From: JAEUOS01 sp031423955
Lineage (GTDB): Bacteria > Pseudomonadota > Gammaproteobacteria > Burkholderiales > JAEUOS01
NCBI GenBank assembly: GCA_031423955.1
Contig: JANPGJ010000409.1
Location: 1-55,568, forward strand
Length of the DNA stretch: 55,568 bases
Direction of reading: 5' to 3'
Shown here: positions 8,777 to 17,357 of the stretch, one piece after another
Position numbering within the stretch: the stretch's first letter is position 1
How the letters are laid out: every line of letters begins with the position of its first letter
Notes under the pieces: generated by a model
Database searches by the model: none
What the model saw: the letters and a program-made list of their open reading frames with translations, nothing else
Told to the model about the DNA's origin: nothing
Made by a program: the position numbers and the translations under genes

Positions 8777-9979
8777 ATGGTCAATAGATTCGAGGTTCTG
8801 GAAACGGAAACCACCGGCACCAACATCAAGGTGATCGGCATCGGTGGTGCGGGCGGAAACGCGATTACCCACATGATCCGGCGCGAAGTGCATGGTGTCG
8901 AGTTCATCGCCGCCAATACCGACGCGCAGGTACTGACACGGACCGGTGCCGAGACCCAGATCCAGTTGGGGGCCACCGGACTGGGCGCGGGCGCCAACCC
9001 GGACAAGGGCCGCGAGGCGGCGCTCGCCGATCGTGACCGCATCCGCGAGGCGCTCGAAGGTGCGAACATGGTGTTCATCACCGCCGGCATGGGCGGCGGC
9101 ACCGGCACCGGCGCCGCACCGGTGGTGGCAGAGATCGCCAAGGAAATGGGCATCCTGACCGTCGGCGTGGTGACCAAGCCCTTCCTGTTCGAGGGCGGGC
9201 GGCGCATGCGGTCGGCCGAGGCCGGCATCCTGCAGCTGTCCGAACACGTCGACTCGCTGATCGTGATTCTCAACGAAAAGCTGATGGAAGTGCTGGGCGA
9301 CGATGTCGAAATGGAACAGGCGTTCGCCGCTGCCGACGATGTCCTGCACAACGCGGTGGCCGGGATTTCCGAGATCATCAACCAGCCCGGCCTGATCAAC
9401 GTCGATTTCGAGGACGTCAAGACGGTGATGGCCGAAATGGGCATGGCGATGATGGGTTCGGCCTACGCCGAAGGCATGGACCGCGCGCGCATCGCCGCCG
9501 AGCAGGCGGTGGCCAGTCCGCTGCTCGAAGGGGTTGACCTGACCGGTGCGCGCGGTGTGCTGGTCAACATCACCGCCAACAAGTCGCTCAAGATGAAGGA
9601 ATACAAGGAGGTGATGGATACGGTCAAGCATTTCGCCGATCCGGATGCGCATGTGATCTGCGGTGCGGTGTTCGATGAGTCGATGGGTGACCGCTTGCGC
9701 GTCACCGTGGTGGCGACCGGACTCGGGCGGGCGATGGCGCGACGGGGCGACAAGCCGGTGCTGGTACCGCAAACGGTGTTGCGTACCGGTACCGACAATG
9801 CGCCGGTGGCAGTGGCGTCGTCGTTCGACCAACCGGCCGGTGTTGACTACCATGCACTGGATACGCCGGCGGTGTTTCGTTCGGGCCGTGCAAGCAGGCA
9901 GGCGCAGGTCGAGGCATTGCAGAATGCCGGGATGGAAAAGTACGAGATCCCGGCCTTCCTGCGGCGCCAGGCGGATTGA
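8777..9979 (+). CDS. ftsZ: Cell division GTPase FtsZ
   Basis: Tubulin homologue that forms the Z-ring. 400 aa. GIGGAGGNA near residue 22 and the tubulin signature GGGTGTGAAPVVAE near residues 105-118 bind GTP. The T7-loop region reads INVDFEDVKTVM. The conserved C-terminal peptide ending YEIPAFLRRQAD, which binds FtsA, ZipA-type and Zap proteins, is intact. AAGGAG lies about 9 nt before the ATG. The 252 bp upstream hold repeat copy 2 and probably an ftsZ promoter, but I could not assign a convincing -35/-10 pair. A strong hairpin follows the gene. Confidence 0.98.
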   Translation: MVNRFEVLETETTGTNIKVIGIGGAGGNAITHMIRREVHGVEFIAANTDAQVLTRTGAETQIQLGATGLGAGANPDKGREAALADRDRIREALEGANMVFITAGMGGGTGTGAAPVVAEIAKEMGILTVGVVTKPFLFEGGRRMRSAEAGILQLSEHVDSLIVILNEKLMEVLGDDVEMEQAFAAADDVLHNAVAGISEIINQPGLINVDFEDVKTVMAEMGMAMMGSAYAEGMDRARIAAEQAVASPLLEGVDLTGARGVLVNITANKSLKMKEYKEVMDTVKHFADPDAHVICGAVFDESMGDRLRVTVVATGLGRAMARRGDKPVLVPQTVLRTGTDNAPVAVASSFDQPAGVDYHALDTPAVFRSGRASRQAQVEALQNAGMEKYEIPAFLRRQAD

Positions 9980-10007
9980 AGATGCAGCGTGAGGTGGTGT
10001 GGTGACC

Positions 10008-10033
10008 AAGGCGCCGCCGGTTGGCGGCGCCTT
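10008..10033 (+). terminator. Hairpin downstream of ftsZ
   Basis: A perfect 11 bp stem (AAGGCGCCGCC/GGCGGCGCCTT) with a 4 nt loop lies 28 nt after the ftsZ stop. No U-tract follows, so it may be a stability or pausing hairpin rather than a full intrinsic terminator. Confidence 0.55.
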
Positions 10034-10108
10034 GCCGGCAGCTTGCGGTGATCGATGCGGCCCAGCGGCGTAGCGGGTAACGCCGGTGGCTACGAGAGGT
10101 GGAAGCCC

Positions 10109-10882
10109 ATGACATTTTCCGGCAGCAGGGTCGCATTGGTGACCGGCGCGGCGCGCGGCATCGGTTTGGCGGTGGCTGAGCGCTTCTTGCGTGAAGGCTA
10201 TCGCGTCGCGTTGGTCGATATCGATGGAGTGGCGCTGGCGGCCACGGCGGAACGGCTGGCCGCGACCGGAACCGTGCTGGCGATCGACGCCGACGTCGCC
10301 GATCCGCATCAGGTGCAGGTGGCAGTCGATCGAACTGTCGCGCTGTTTGGACGCATCGATGCGCTGGTCAACAATGCCGGCATCGCGGTTTTCAAGCCCC
10401 TGCTCGACACCACTTACGAGGAATGGTCACGGGTGATGGCGGTCAACCTTGATGGCCCGTTTCTCTGCACCCAGGCATGCGCCAGGGTGATGCTGCAAAA
10501 CGGCGGCGGCAGCGTGGTCAACATCTGTTCAATCTCGGGCCTGCGGGCCAGCACCTTGCGGGTGGCCTACGGCACCAGCAAGGCGGCGCTCGCGCACTTG
10601 ACCAAGCAGCAGGCCGCCGAACTGGGCAATATGGGAATTCGCGTCAACGCGGTGGCACCGGGCCCGGTCGATACCGCGATGGCCAAACAGGTGCATACGC
10701 CTGCGATACGCGCCGATTACCACGATGCGATACCGCTCAATCGCTATGGCGCGGAATCCGAGATTGCCGCGGCGGTGTGGTTTTTGTGCAGCGATGCGGC
10801 CAGTTACATCAACGGCCAGACGCTCGCAGTGGACGGCGGTTTCGATGCGACCGGCATCGGCTTGCCGACCTTGCGCCGTTGA
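10109..10882 (+). CDS. SDR-family NAD(P)-dependent oxidoreductase
   Basis: Classical short-chain dehydrogenase/reductase, 257 aa from the ATG at 10109 with GAGAGG about 9 nt upstream. The dinucleotide loop is TGAARGIG near residue 12, followed by NNAGIA and the catalytic triad Ser (ICSISGL) and YGTSK (Tyr-x-x-x-Lys). NAVAPGPVDTAMA and the C-terminal INGQTLAVDGG are also typical. An Asp follows beta-strand 2 (VALVDIDG), which favours NAD over NADP. The substrate cannot be told; FabG-like and hydroxybutyrate/polyol dehydrogenases share these motifs. It belongs to a small accessory gene set next to ftsZ, at a proposed rearrangement boundary. Confidence 0.9.
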   Translation: MTFSGSRVALVTGAARGIGLAVAERFLREGYRVALVDIDGVALAATAERLAATGTVLAIDADVADPHQVQVAVDRTVALFGRIDALVNNAGIAVFKPLLDTTYEEWSRVMAVNLDGPFLCTQACARVMLQNGGGSVVNICSISGLRASTLRVAYGTSKAALAHLTKQQAAELGNMGIRVNAVAPGPVDTAMAKQVHTPAIRADYHDAIPLNRYGAESEIAAAVWFLCSDAASYINGQTLAVDGGFDATGIGLPTLRR

Positions 10883-10935
10883 GCCGCGGGGAATTAACGG
10901 TGATCGCGACGAGTGCCACCGCGAACCATAAACCT

Positions 10936-11001
10936 GTCATGCCCGCGAATGCGGGCATCCAGCACGCTACGCGTCTGGGTTCCCGTTTGCACGGGAACGA
11001 C
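10936..11001 (+). repeat. REP/dRS3-like double hairpin repeat
   Basis: Two 8 bp stem-loops in tandem: ATGCCCGC-GAAT-GCGGGCAT (10939-10958) and GTTCCCGT-TTGC-ACGGGAAC (10979-10998), joined by CCAGCACGC...TGG. Sequences of the form TCATGCCCGCGAATGCGGG...GGGAACGAC are common extragenic repeats in beta- and gammaproteobacteria and resemble Neisseria dRS3. It lies in the SDR-to-CMD gap. Only one copy is seen in this window. Confidence 0.7.
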
Positions 11002-11059
11002 ACATGGGGCTTGTTTCACGATAAGCGCGAGTACTTCTCGTTGCACGGACCAGACCACG

Positions 11060-11443
11060 ATGACTGAAAAAATCAGCGACGTCGAACATTTCGGGCAAAC
11101 CATCGGCGCCATTCCGGCGTCGGTCGATGCGATGCGCAGGCACGCACCGGCCGCCTATGCGGCCTACCTTGCGGCACGCGAAGCGATTTATCGCGATCCG
11201 CCCGACGGCCATCTCGACCGCGCGACCACCGAATTGATCTTCATTGTTCTGGACGTGATCGCCGGGCACGAGGATGGCGCGAAGGCGCATGTCGAAGCCG
11301 GACTCAAGGCCGGGTTGACGGTCGGCAAGATCACTGAAGCACTGATGATCGCGGTGCTGATCAACGGCCATGTTCACTGGAGCGTCACCGGCTACAAGGT
11401 GGTCGAGCATGCCGCCGATTTCGCCAAGCGCATGGGCATGTAG
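11060..11443 (+). CDS. Carboxymuconolactone decarboxylase/AhpD-like protein lacking the Cys pair
   Basis: 127 aa all-helical protein of the CMD/AhpD fold. The start ATG at 11060 has no strong ribosome binding site and follows the REP-like repeat. The characteristic helix reads ELIFIVLDVIAGHEDGAKAHV. The spacing matches the AhpD Cys-x-x-Cys-x-x-x-His motif, but the two Cys positions are His and Gly. AhpD-type peroxidatic chemistry is therefore unlikely. A later segment, INGHVHWSVTG, is rich in His. Function unknown; a decarboxylase-like or binding role is possible. Confidence 0.8.
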   Translation: MTEKISDVEHFGQTIGAIPASVDAMRRHAPAAYAAYLAAREAIYRDPPDGHLDRATTELIFIVLDVIAGHEDGAKAHVEAGLKAGLTVGKITEALMIAVLINGHVHWSVTGYKVVEHAADFAKRMGM

Positions 11444-11479
11444 CGTTGCCGATACCGGGTGCCGTGCCAGCGTGGCCGG

Positions 11480-12244
11480 TCAGTCAGGGTATTTGTACAG
11501 ATCAGGCCTGAAGGTCGGCTGATAGTCGGCTCGCGGGCATTGCGCCAGCAGTACTTCAGCGCCACCCGGACCGGCATCCAGGACAAGGGCGGCATCGGTG
11601 TGTGCCGCCCAGAAGCAACTCCACTGGCCGTAAGGTTTGCCGGCCACCTTGGCAACGCCTGCCGTCACCAGAAAGAACTGGCCGCCGCCCGCTGCTGGCG
11701 GTGGTGCCGCGAGTGAGCCGCCTGGCGCAATACGCATGGTTTGCACCAGCATGCCGTCCGCATCGTCCTGCACCGTGGTCACGCTCGCCGCCGGCAGTGT
11801 GGCGAGTTCGGTGGCAGACAGTGTCGGCAACGGGTCAGAGTGGTAGTGCTTTTTTGGCAACGGTTTCATCTTGCCGCGATTCTCGGGCAGGAATTGCGCG
11901 CCGTTGTCCATCATCGGGCGCAAGGTGAAGTACCAGAGGCCGTCCTTGCCGGCGGTGATCGGCCCGTAGCCGGTATAGGCGGCAGCGTAATGCACGATGA
12001 TCGGCCGGACTTCGTTGCGGCCGAGCGTGCCGCCGCCATTGACAATGACCTGAAACTGGTTTTGCTCATGGAAGTGCGGCAGGATCACCTGATCGGCGTC
12101 CTGCTCGACCAGCAACGCATGCGGCGCCGGCGCACCGTGGCTGTCCGAGATGATGTATTCGCTCTTCCAGAAGCCGGTGCCGTTCGGCAGAACGTAGTGC
12201 TTGCGGGTCTTGCGGGCGTCTTCGAACGTGGTGCCTGCGAACAT
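11480..12244 (-). CDS. Cupin-like hypothetical protein
   Basis: 254 aa, no signal peptide or membrane segment. The N-terminal half carries ILPHFHEQNQFQVIVNGGG, which matches the first cupin motif (H-x-H, then a Gln where the usual Glu sits). A second barrel-like half begins around MLVQTMRIAPGGS and lacks clear metal ligands, so this may be a bicupin with one degenerate half. The start at 12244 is supported by AAGGAGGA about 5 nt upstream on the minus strand. It is convergent with the CMD-like gene and divergent from the dienelactone hydrolase. No function can be assigned. Confidence 0.75.
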   Translation of the reverse strand: MFAGTTFEDARKTRKHYVLPNGTGFWKSEYIISDSHGAPAPHALLVEQDADQVILPHFHEQNQFQVIVNGGGTLGRNEVRPIIVHYAAAYTGYGPITAGKDGLWYFTLRPMMDNGAQFLPENRGKMKPLPKKHYHSDPLPTLSATELATLPAASVTTVQDDADGMLVQTMRIAPGGSLAAPPPAAGGGQFFLVTAGVAKVAGKPYGQWSCFWAAHTDAALVLDAGPGGAEVLLAQCPRADYQPTFRPDLYKYPD

Positions 12245-12603
12245 CGTCTCCTCCTTCGCCGGTCGTGCTGTTCGACCGTTTCATCACGGAATCATTTGCA
12301 TTATTTTAAACATTGCGGCGCCCGGGCGCCTCTTGGCCGAAGGGTTGTGCTCGACGCGGCGCCCGGGTTGCAGGCCCCGAATTGCTCGCGCGTGGGTGGC
12401 CAGACGAGGCGCGGCGGCAGCGGCAACGGCGGGTCGCATGTGGCGCTGCGGATATCGTCGAGGGCGACATCCTATAATCCGCACGCCGTTTGATGGAGCG
12501 CCCAAGCGATGCGCGGGCGCCGGTATTGCAGTCAAGTGGCTGCATGAAGCTGCGAGGCGAATGCCTTCGCGCTTTCCGATCGCCGACAATCAGGAGACCA
12601 AGC
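12245..12603. other. Divergent intergenic region, cupin-like gene / dienelactone hydrolase
   Basis: 359 bp without a convincing gene. A perfect TATAAT at 12473-12478 faces the hydrolase but has no recognisable -35, so expression may need an activator. An AT-rich patch near 12293-12312 may hold the promoter for the leftward cupin-like gene. An in-frame upstream extension of the hydrolase from 12490 exists but does not resemble the family. Confidence 0.45.
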
Positions 12604-13296
12604 ATGGGTACCACGATCAGTTTTGCGCGCCCCGACGGACAAACTGTCCAGGGCTATCTTGCCGAACCTGCCGCAACCGCCGGCGCGCCGGCCGTCGTTG
12701 TGATTCAGGAATGGTGGGGCATGAACGACCAGATCCGCGGGGTTGCCGAGCGCATCGCTGCGGCCGGCTACCGGGTCCTGGTCCCTGACCTGTACCGCGG
12801 CAAGTCGACCATCGAGGCCGAAGAGGCGCATCACCTGATGTCGGCGCTGAACTTCGGCGATGCCGCTTCACAGGATATCCGCGGTGCGGTGCAGTACCTG
12901 AAGCAGGGTAGCGGCAAGGTCGGCGTCACCGGCTTCTGCATGGGCGGCGCACTGACGGTGCTCTCGCTGACCATGGTGCCAGAAGCCGATGCCGGTGTGC
13001 CATGGTACGGGCTGCCGCCGCTGGAGTTCGTCGATGCCTCGAAGATCAAGGCGCCGATGATGGCGCATTGGGCCACCCAGGACGGGGCGTTTCCGATCGA
13101 CAGCGTGGCTCCGCTGGAAGAAAAACTGCGCGCCGCCGGCGTTGCCTACGAAGGCCATCGCTATCTCGCCCAGCACGGCTTTGCAAACGAAACCGCAATG
13201 GGCCCGCGCCGCCTGCCGATTACCCAGTACGACCCGGCCTGGGCGCAGATCGCCTGGGATCGTACGTTCCGGTTTTTCGGCAAGCACCTCGGCTGA
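12604..13296 (+). CDS. Dienelactone hydrolase family protein
   Basis: 230 aa cytoplasmic alpha/beta hydrolase. The nucleophile motif GFCMGG carries the Cys typical of dienelactone hydrolases. The acid sits in WATQDGAFP and the base His in LAQHGFANE, completing a Cys-Asp-His triad. VVIQEWWGMNDQIRGVAERIA is the usual N-terminal signature and includes the oxyanion/substrate Glu. The start at 12604 has AGGAGA about 8 nt upstream. No aromatic ring-cleavage genes are nearby, so the substrate is unknown; many relatives are general ester or lactone hydrolases. Confidence 0.9.
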   Translation: MGTTISFARPDGQTVQGYLAEPAATAGAPAVVVIQEWWGMNDQIRGVAERIAAAGYRVLVPDLYRGKSTIEAEEAHHLMSALNFGDAASQDIRGAVQYLKQGSGKVGVTGFCMGGALTVLSLTMVPEADAGVPWYGLPPLEFVDASKIKAPMMAHWATQDGAFPIDSVAPLEEKLRAAGVAYEGHRYLAQHGFANETAMGPRRLPITQYDPAWAQIAWDRTFRFFGKHLG

Positions 13297-13457
13297 TTGG
13301 AAACTGCGGCCCGCGCATCGCGCTGGCCGCGATGTGCGTGGGCTGCTGTGTTTGTTGCGGTCGCCGCGTGTCGTGCGCACAGGCGAGCAGCGTGGTGCAC
13401 CGGTTGGCGCTCCGGGCAGTTGGGGGCCGACTGCCGGTTTGCGAGCGTTTGCGCCGC

Positions 13458-14198
13458 TCAGCGCTTGGGCGGTGACGCCGGCAACGGAGTTGCTGCTGGC
13501 GGTGCGGCGGGCGAAGGAGTCGCTGCTGCGGGAAGCGGCACGGCAGGCTTCGCCGCTTCCCAGTTCCATTTGTTCTTCCATGCGGCATATACCGCGTCCG
13601 GGTACTCGGCGCGGCCGCGGCTGCCGTTGTAGCGCCCCAGCGCCATGAAGGTGTCGCCGTTTTCAAGGTCGAGGTAGTGGCGCAGGATTACGCAGCCCAT
13701 GCGAATATTGGTGCGCATGTCGAACAGAGCACGGACGTCACCGTTGCCGATCAGGCTGGTCCAGAACGGCATCACCTGCATGTAACCACGTGCGCCGGCA
13801 CTGCTGACCGCGTATTTCTTGAATCCTGACTCGACCGTGATCAAGCCCAGCACCAGTTGCGGGTCGAGGCCGGCGCGGGTGGCTTCGTAGTGCACGGTCT
13901 TCAGGAATTCGACCCGGGTACGGTAGTCCGGTTTGTGGCGCAACGGCAGGCGTTCGGCCATTGCAGCGAGCCAGTTGGCCTTTTCGACCGGACTGGAGAA
14001 TTTTGGCTCTGGCGGCGTGCGGTCGGCGCGCACCGCTGCCGACAATGCGGTGCGCACCGAATCGGTGAGTGGCTCGTATTGCTGGTCGCCGGCGACAGAG
14101 AGCGCAGGCAACAGCGCGAGCATGGCGATCGCACATGCCCGTCCCGCAAAACCGGTGGATATGGCTGCGCTCCGGTCGCGGACCGTGGTGTAACTCAC
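13458..14198 (-). CDS. Lytic transglycosylase, SLT domain
   Basis: 246 aa exported peptidoglycan-cleaving enzyme. The N-terminus carries a signal sequence with a hydrophobic stretch around residues 20-36 ending LSVAGDQ. The SLT domain shows LGLITVESGFKKYAVSSAGARG, where the Glu is catalytic, followed by YMQVMPFW and LGRYNGSRG. The C-terminus is a Pro/Ala-rich tail. The start is GTG at 14198, overlapping the proS stop (GTGA), so it is probably co-transcribed with and coupled to proS. It is the first gene of the block that appears inverted relative to ftsZ. Confidence 0.92.
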   Translation of the reverse strand: MSYTTVRDRSAAISTGFAGRACAIAMLALLPALSVAGDQQYEPLTDSVRTALSAAVRADRTPPEPKFSSPVEKANWLAAMAERLPLRHKPDYRTRVEFLKTVHYEATRAGLDPQLVLGLITVESGFKKYAVSSAGARGYMQVMPFWTSLIGNGDVRALFDMRTNIRMGCVILRHYLDLENGDTFMALGRYNGSRGRAEYPDAVYAAWKNKWNWEAAKPAVPLPAAATPSPAAPPAATPLPASPPKR

Positions 14199-15940
14199 GC
14201 CTTGATGCGGGATTTCGCCAGCGCCGCCGCTTCGGCCACCGGCACCGGGGTTGGCGCGGCATCGCGGCGACCCTGGTATTCAACGCGCCCGTCCTTGAGG
14301 CCGCGATCGCCGACCGTGATGCGATGCGGAATGCCGATCAATTCCATGTCGGCGAACATCACGCCCGGGCGCTCGCCACGGTCGTCGAGCAGGGCGTCGA
14401 CGCCGGCATCCTGCAATTCGGCATAAAGCTTCTCCGCCGCTTCGCGTACCGCCGGCGACTTGTCGCTGCCGATCGGGCAGATCGCGACGGTGAACGGTGC
14501 GATGGCATCGGGGAAGATGATCCCCCGTTCGTCATGACCCTGCTCGATGGCAGCACCGACGATGCGCGTCACGCCGATGCCGTAGCAGCCCATCACCATC
14601 AGTTGCGGCTTGCCGGTTTCATCGAGGTAGTTGGCTTTCATCGCCTGCGAGTACTTGGTGCCAAGGAAGAACACGTGGCCGACCTCGATGCCGCGCTGGA
14701 TCGCCAGCGTACCGCTGCCATCCGGCGCCGGGTCGCCGGCACGGACGTTGCGAATGTCGGCGATGATGTCAGGCTCCGGCAGGTCGCGCCCCCAGTTGAC
14801 GCCGGTGATGTGATGGTCCCACCGGTTGGCGCCGATCACGAAATCGCTCATGTTGGCCACCGTGCGGTCGGCCACGATGCGCACCGGTTTTGGCGTGGCC
14901 AGCGGCCCCAGGTAGCCGGGTTTGATGCCGAAATGGTCGATGATCTCGGGCACGCTGGCGAAGCGGAATCCGCCCCCGAGTCCGGCGACCTTGCCGGCCT
15001 TGACTTCATTCAAATCATGGTCGCCGCGCAACAACAGCAACCAGATCTGCAGATTGGCTGATTTGCCGGCCGCATCGCGCTCCTCGGTCGCCAGAACCAG
15101 GGATTTCACCGTGTGTTCGAGCGGCAGGCCGAGCAGCGCCGCGACCTCGGCGCAGGTGGCGGCGCCGGGCGTGGGCGTGAGTTGCATCGCTTGCGTCGGG
15201 GCCGCGCGTGCCGCGTTCAGTGGCAGGGCCTCGGCCAGTTCGATATTGGCTGCGTACTCGGATTGCGGGCAATAGACGATCGCGTCCTCGCCGGTATCGG
15301 CGATGACCTGGAATTCATGCGAACGCGAGCCGCCGATTGCGCCGGTATCGGCTGCGACGGCGCGATAGATCAGGCCGAAGCGATCGAAAATCCGTTGGTA
15401 GGCTTCGAACATGATGTCGTAGCTTTTTTCCGCCCCGGCGGCATCACGGTCGAACGAGTAGGCGTCCTTCATGGTGAACTCGCGGCCGCGCATCACGCCG
15501 AAGCGGGGTCGCCGTTCGTCGCGGAACTTGGTCTGGATATGGTAGAAGTTGCGTGGCAACTGGCGATAGCTGCGCAATTCCTGGCGCGCGATGTCGGTAA
15601 TCACCTCCTCGCTGGTGGGCTGGATGATGAAGTCGCGGTCGTGACGATCCTTGACCCGCATCAACTCCGGGCCCATGCTCGAAAAACGCCCGGTTTCCTG
15701 CCACAACTCCGCCGGTTGCACCACCGGCATCAACAGTTCGATGGCGCCGGCGCGATTCATTTCGTCGCGGATGATGGCTTCGACCTTGCGTATCACCCGC
15801 AGCCCCAGCGGCATGTAGGAATAGATGCCGGCCGATGCGCGCTTGATCATGCCGGCGCGAATCATCAACTTGTGGCTGGCGACTTCGGCGTCGTTGGGTG
15901 CTTCCTTGATGGTGGCGATGAAGAATCTGGATGCGCGCAT
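14195..15940 (-). CDS. proS: Prolyl-tRNA synthetase
   Basis: Class II aminoacyl-tRNA synthetase charging tRNA-Pro. 581 aa, the bacterial-type length. Motif 1 region GLRVIRKVEAIIRDEMN, motif 2 NFYHIQTKFRDERRPRFG with REFTMKDAYSFD, and motif 3 GCYGIGVTRIVGA are all present. The long insertion between motifs 2 and 3 is the editing (INS) domain that clears Ala-tRNA-Pro. The C-terminal anticodon-binding domain includes CPIGSD and DDRGERPGVMFADMELIGIP. Starts at 15940, divergent from rppH. A tRNA-Pro gene is in the same window at 25.4 kb. Confidence 0.97.
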   Translation of the reverse strand: MRASRFFIATIKEAPNDAEVASHKLMIRAGMIKRASAGIYSYMPLGLRVIRKVEAIIRDEMNRAGAIELLMPVVQPAELWQETGRFSSMGPELMRVKDRHDRDFIIQPTSEEVITDIARQELRSYRQLPRNFYHIQTKFRDERRPRFGVMRGREFTMKDAYSFDRDAAGAEKSYDIMFEAYQRIFDRFGLIYRAVAADTGAIGGSRSHEFQVIADTGEDAIVYCPQSEYAANIELAEALPLNAARAAPTQAMQLTPTPGAATCAEVAALLGLPLEHTVKSLVLATEERDAAGKSANLQIWLLLLRGDHDLNEVKAGKVAGLGGGFRFASVPEIIDHFGIKPGYLGPLATPKPVRIVADRTVANMSDFVIGANRWDHHITGVNWGRDLPEPDIIADIRNVRAGDPAPDGSGTLAIQRGIEVGHVFFLGTKYSQAMKANYLDETGKPQLMVMGCYGIGVTRIVGAAIEQGHDERGIIFPDAIAPFTVAICPIGSDKSPAVREAAEKLYAELQDAGVDALLDDRGERPGVMFADMELIGIPHRITVGDRGLKDGRVEYQGRRDAAPTPVPVAEAAALAKSRIKA

Positions 15941-16062
15941 GCTGACGGTTTTCCCCGTGGAGTGATTGGAAACGCTGGACCAAGCCGCTTAGGGCGACGG
16001 CAGCTTTCTCCAAGGTCTTGAAATGAATAGACACTTTGTACCGGAGTCCGGTCATCGGTAAC

Positions 16063-16090
16063 TTGTGCGGGGTTTTCTTGGGTCTATAAT
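16063..16090 (+). promoter_or_regulatory. Probable sigma-70 promoter of rppH
   Basis: TTGTGC (16063-16068), 16 bp spacer, TATAAT (16085-16090). The -10 is a perfect consensus and the rppH ATG is 34 nt further on. Confidence 0.7.
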
Positions 16091-16123
16091 GGGGCTAATT
16101 TTAAGGGATTAGCAGGTAATTTC

Positions 16124-16741
16124 ATGCTCGATCGTGACGGCTACCGCCCGAACGTCGGCATTATCATCGTCAACCATCGGAACGAGGTCTTTTGGGGCAA
16201 GCGGGTACGCGAACATTCCTGGCAATTTCCGCAGGGCGGCATCAAGTACGGTGAAACGCCGGAACAGGCCATGTACCGCGAGCTCCACGAGGAAACCGGC
16301 CTCAAAGCCGAGCATGTGCGCGTTCTTGGGCGTACACGCGAATGGTTGCGCTATGACGTGCCGCGGGATTGGATCAGGCGCGATTTTCGCGGCAACTATC
16401 GCGGCCAGAAGCAAATCTGGTTCTTGCTGCGGCTGGTCGGTCGCGACTGCGACGTGCGCCTGCGCGCCTGCGAGCATCCGGAGTTCGACGCCTGGCGCTG
16501 GCATGACTACTGGGTGCCGCTCGAGACTGTGATCGAATTCAAGCGGGCAGTTTATGACCAAGCCTTGAACGAGCTGTCGCGGCTGTTGTTTGAGCGCAAG
16601 AGTGTAAGCGCGCGGCCACAAAAGCAGCGCGCCGGCGCGGTTCGCGACGGTGAACCGCGCGCGACCCGGGGCGAAGGCAAGGTCGATCACGGATCGACGC
16701 CGGTTGATGCCGCGCCACCGCAAGGTGCCGTGCCGGATTGA
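16124..16741 (+). CDS. rppH: RNA pyrophosphohydrolase RppH (NudH)
   Basis: Nudix hydrolase that removes pyrophosphate from mRNA 5' ends and so triggers decay. 205 aa. MLDRDGYRPNVGIIIVN and WQFPQGGIKYGETPEQAMYR lead into the Nudix box, completed by ELHEETGL (metal-binding Glu residues present). EFDAWRWHDYWVPLETVIEFK is the family C-terminal signature. After about residue 160 a basic Arg/Ala-rich tail extends past the E. coli length. It is divergent from proS, an arrangement common in betaproteobacteria. Confidence 0.95.
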   Translation: MLDRDGYRPNVGIIIVNHRNEVFWGKRVREHSWQFPQGGIKYGETPEQAMYRELHEETGLKAEHVRVLGRTREWLRYDVPRDWIRRDFRGNYRGQKQIWFLLRLVGRDCDVRLRACEHPEFDAWRWHDYWVPLETVIEFKRAVYDQALNELSRLLFERKSVSARPQKQRAGAVRDGEPRATRGEGKVDHGSTPVDAAPPQGAVPD

Positions 16742-16854
16742 GCCAGGCTATCCCGGCGATTGACACAAACAATTGGCGCGGCGCCCGGCATTCGTTATGA
16801 TCCAAGCTGTGCCCATTGCATCGCGCGGGAATTCCGGGCGATGGCAAAAGCGCG

Positions 16855-16878
16855 AAGATGCCTCGGGCGAGGCGTCTT
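16855..16878 (+). terminator. Hairpin between rppH and rubrerythrin
   Basis: About a 10 bp stem (AAGATGCCTC/GAGGCGTCTT, one wobble pair) with a short loop and no T-run. It may end rppH transcription or sit in the rubrerythrin leader. Its GCCTC/GAGGC core resembles the repeated hairpins at 33.8 and 43.1 kb, but that may be chance. Confidence 0.35.
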
Positions 16879-16931
16879 GAATGAAATTAACGTGTGAATT
16901 TTCCCCACCTGTGCCTTGATCGGAGATTGAT

Positions 16932-17354
16932 ATGGCAGCACTCAAAGGCTCGCAAACCGAGCAAAACCTGAAAGACGCCTTCGCCGGCGAGTCGCAGGCG
17001 AATCGCCGTTACCTGTATTTCGCAAACAAGGCCGATGTTGAAGGCCAGACTGAAGTCGCCAACCTGTTTCGCAATACCGCCGAGGGCGAAACCGGCCACG
17101 CACATGGACACCTTGAGTACCTTGAAGCGGTGGGCGATCCGGCCACCGGTTTGCCGATCGGCTCATCGCGCAACAACCTGAAGGCGGCGGTTGCCGGCGA
17201 AACGCACGAATACACCGATATGTATCCGGGCATGGCCAAGACCGCGCGCGCCGAAGGCCACGACGAAATCGCCGACTGGTTCGAAACGCTGGCCAAGGCC
17301 GAGCGTTCGCATGCCAACCGGTATCAGAAGGCACTCGACTCGCTGGTCGATTGA
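16932..17354 (+). CDS. Rubrerythrin-family diiron protein (no rubredoxin domain)
   Basis: 140 aa ferritin-like four-helix protein. Diiron ligands are visible as paired E-x-x-H type motifs: FAGESQANRRY, AEGETGHAHGH, AGETHEYTDMYPG and KAERSHANRY. The C-terminal rubredoxin domain with two Cys-x-x-Cys motifs, found in classical rubrerythrins, is absent, so electrons must come from a separate protein. Relatives reduce peroxide. CGGAGA lies about 6 nt before the ATG. The next gene encodes a multi-cluster Fe-S protein and the third a DUF3501 protein. As far as I recall, these three genes recur together; a shared redox role is inferred. Confidence 0.92.
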   Translation: MAALKGSQTEQNLKDAFAGESQANRRYLYFANKADVEGQTEVANLFRNTAEGETGHAHGHLEYLEAVGDPATGLPIGSSRNNLKAAVAGETHEYTDMYPGMAKTARAEGHDEIADWFETLAKAERSHANRYQKALDSLVD

Positions 17355-17357
17355 TGA

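Noticed and set aside
16760..16801. TTGACA and TATGAT upstream of rubrerythrin
   Set aside because: Both boxes look good alone, but the spacer is 30 bp, far from the 16-18 bp needed.
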